Below, in pieces: positions 62,574-64,000 of a stretch of DNA of 64,000 bases (the stretch's first letter is position 1; every line of letters begins with the position of its first letter). The stretch comes from a virus. The position numbers were made by a program, and so were the translations under genes. The notes below the pieces were generated by a model that was not told where the DNA came from, made no database searches, and saw only the letters and a program-made list of their open reading frames with translations. The stretch spans positions 1-64,000 of the IMG/VR virus record IMGVR_UViG_3300046332_000238; one strand, 5' to 3'.

Positions 62574-64000
62574 ATGACAATAACATCATCAAATGTTTCA
62601 TTAGATTCTATTCAAACTGAATTTGGAGGAACCAATCCAATTGACATAACCGAATATTATGCCGGTGGATTATATGTACTGCCCGGAACTACAGGAACAA
62701 ATGGTCCAATACCAAGTTCTGGGCAAATTGGTTTGTCACAGTTTATAGGAACAGCTCAACCTGGTGTGACATGGACATACCAAGATGATTTGTCGAAAAT
62801 AGGAACCATATGGGGACAAACTGAACAAGTACTTGATATTGATTACGGTACTGTATTTTGTGCTGTTGGTGATTCAGGTAAAGTTGCTACTAGTACTGAT
62901 GGTGTTACATGGACATATCAAGATGGATTAAGATCAACATCATGGGGTTCATCGGATGCCGTTAATGCCATTGCGTGGAACGGTACTGTATTTTGTGCTG
63001 TTGGTGATTCAGGTAAAGTTGCTACTAGTACTGATGGTGTTACATGGACATATCAAGATGGATTAAGATCAACATCATGGGGCAGTACCGTCACAGTAAA
63101 TGATATTGTATGGAATGGAAACATATTCTGTGTTGTTGGATCATCCACACATGTTGCTACCAGTCCTGATGGTGTTACATGGACGTATCAATCAGGTTTA
63201 ACTTCCGTAGCCAGTGGATGGACAACACAACCAGTGCATGCCATTGCATGGAACGGTACTGTATTTTGTGTTGGTGCAGAACTTGGACATATTGCTACTA
63301 GTACTGATGGTGTTACATGGACAAATCAAAATGGACTATTGTCCACAGGATGGGGTTCAGGTACTGCGGTTTTTGCTATCACATGGAATGGAACCATATT
63401 TTGTGTTGGTGGTGCTTCCGGTAAAATAGCAACCAGCACTGATGGAGTTACATGGACAAATAGAACCAGTTTGTCTGGAACAGGATGGGGATCAGTAGAT
63501 TCTGTAAGATCAATTACCTGGAATGGAACCATATTTTGTGTTGGTGGTGATAATGGCAAAATAGCAACAGGAAATTCAACAGGATCGACTTGGACATATC
63601 GTTCTGGTCTAAAATCAACCTTCTGGTATGATAATGTTGTAAATTCTGTTTTATGGAATGGCACCAAATTCTGTGCTGTTGGTGGTGTGGCTAGAGTTGC
63701 TACCAGTACAGACGGTATTACATGGACATATCAAGACGGATTAGCTAAATTCACAACAGTATTTGCTAATACCATAAAAGATTGTGTATGGAACGGATCC
63801 AAATTTTGTATTGTTGGAGAAACCAATCATGTTGCAACAAGTGATGATGGTGTTACATGGACCTTCCAATCTGGACTCATCACAACAATGGGTGGAATAG
63901 CAAATATCTTTAATGCCATTGCGTGGAACGGTACTGTATTTTGTGCTGTTGGTGATTCAGGTAAAGTTGCTACTAGTCCTGATGGTGTTACATGGACAAA
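62574..64000 (+). CDS. Repeat-rich tail/adhesin protein (3' truncated by window edge)
   Basis: At least 475 residues. The N-terminus (SNVSLDSIQTEFGGTNPIDI ... QIGLSQFIGT) is of a type I associate with virion or tail-fibre proteins. From about residue 70, repeats of about 45 residues follow: WNGTVFCAVGDSGKVATSTD, GVTWTYQDGL. At least eight repeats with W-N-G and D-G-V-T-W are seen, a beta-propeller-like (BNR/sialidase or YCF48-type) architecture. Such propellers bind sugars. Late promoter upstream; no ribosome binding site stronger than AAATTAAAA. Confidence 0.72.
   Translation, partial: MTITSSNVSLDSIQTEFGGTNPIDITEYYAGGLYVLPGTTGTNGPIPSSGQIGLSQFIGTAQPGVTWTYQDDLSKIGTIWGQTEQVLDIDYGTVFCAVGDSGKVATSTDGVTWTYQDGLRSTSWGSSDAVNAIAWNGTVFCAVGDSGKVATSTDGVTWTYQDGLRSTSWGSTVTVNDIVWNGNIFCVVGSSTHVATSPDGVTWTYQSGLTSVASGWTTQPVHAIAWNGTVFCVGAELGHIATSTDGVTWTNQNGLLSTGWGSGTAVFAITWNGTIFCVGGASGKIATSTDGVTWTNRTSLSGTGWGSVDSVRSITWNGTIFCVGGDNGKIATGNSTGSTWTYRSGLKSTFWYDNVVNSVLWNGTKFCAVGGVARVATSTDGITWTYQDGLAKFTTVFANTIKDCVWNGSKFCIVGETNHVATSDDGVTWTFQSGLITTMGGIANIFNAIAWNGTVFCAVGDSGKVATSPDGVTWT
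62847..63082 (+). repeat. Two identical 101-nt copies in the propeller gene
   Basis: 62847-62947 and 62982-63082 are identical (start GGTACTGTATTTTGTGCTG, end ATCATGGGG). A third copy with a single difference starts at 63930 and runs off the edge. Recent duplication or gene conversion is implied. Confidence 0.9.

Noticed and set aside
63326-63667. Minus-strand frame in the propeller repeats
   Set aside because: It mirrors the repeats of the plus-strand adhesin and follows their periodicity.
1-64000. tRNA genes, CRISPR arrays or insertion sequences
   Set aside because: By eye I found no cloverleaf with T-loop GTTCGANTC, no regularly spaced repeats of CRISPR type, and no transposase; a tRNA scan could still find one.
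1-64000. Genome-wide recoding of TAG
   Set aside because: Several genes end naturally in TAG with immediate downstream starts or hairpins (e.g. 23080, 30436, 47865), so TAG works as a stop; only two genes show internal TAG.

Overview
The window is one contiguous piece of an AT-rich genome of a T4-like myovirus (tailed phage) that infects a Gram-negative bacterium. The evidence is a T4-type core: gp61-like primase, RNase H/5' exonuclease, NrdA/NrdB, rIIA/rIIB, PhoH, and TATAAATA late promoters. It also has phage-typical auxiliary genes (ThyX, MazG-like, CobS/CobT-like, homing endonucleases) and very dense packing with ATGA-type overlaps on the plus strand. A phage-encoded outer-membrane barrel and a Rz/Rz1-like spanin pair call for a host with an outer membrane. 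The small-gene families at 43-45 kb (MTKNEA..., ...QPEPKP..., ...YTAPPK...) resemble ones I associate with phages of Betaproteobacteria, so such a host is my best but weak guess.

Layout. (a) 0-5.5 kb: sugar or surface-modification cluster (glycosyltransferase-like proteins, methyltransferase, small-molecule kinase, nucleotidyltransferase-HAD fusion). (b) 5.6-14.7 kb: late block opened by a TATAAATA promoter. It encodes a ligase-like nucleotidyltransferase, a HAD phosphatase, a nucleotidyltransferase-kinase fusion, two long polyprotein-like proteins, an Ig-domain structural protein and small modular proteins. Five of these start with the same short peptide (M-K-S/T-F-x-x-F/L-x-x-E-E), which looks like the T4 capsid-targeting sequence of injected internal head proteins. 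(c) 14.7-17.4 kb: lysis cassette (i-spanin, lipoprotein o-spanin, GH19 endolysin, holin, small exported proteins). (d) 17.4-30.4 kb: DNA and nucleotide metabolism (primase, ThyX, MazG-like, NrdA, thioredoxin, NrdB, GIY-YIG nuclease, RNase H, CobT-like). (e) 30.6-32.2 kb: five minus-strand genes, four of them with their own promoter close upstream. (f) 32.3-47.6 kb: hyperplastic region of small early genes. Many have a private sigma70-type promoter (TTGCCA or TTGACA, 16 nt, TATAAT), often preceded by an 18-nt hairpin TGTTG-N8-CAACA. It includes a (p)ppGpp-hydrolase-like HD protein, a paralogous MNERIKE family, a AAA ATPase, a phosphatase and a cluster of three DnaA-box-like sites. (g) 47.6-54 kb: rIIA, rIIB and CobS-like early genes. 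(h) 54-62.5 kb: minus-strand homing endonuclease, a metallophosphoesterase gene interrupted by an in-frame UAG, a split rubrerythrin/rubredoxin pair, an epimerase, an outer-membrane barrel and PhoH. (i) 62.5 kb to the end: a late promoter and the start of a repeat-rich tail or adhesin gene.

How it works together (inference). Early promoters in (e)-(g) probably fire from host RNA polymerase and express host-takeover proteins. Region (d) builds dNTPs and replicates DNA. Late TATAAATA promoters switch on head, internal and tail proteins, and cassette (c) ends infection. The most interesting hypothesis is that the enzymes at 5.6-9.3 kb, which together carry ligase-, 3'-phosphatase- and kinase-like domains, are packaged in the capsid and delivered with the DNA. 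The second is that the metallophosphoesterase at 54.8 kb is read by a 6-nt ribosomal hop over UAG.
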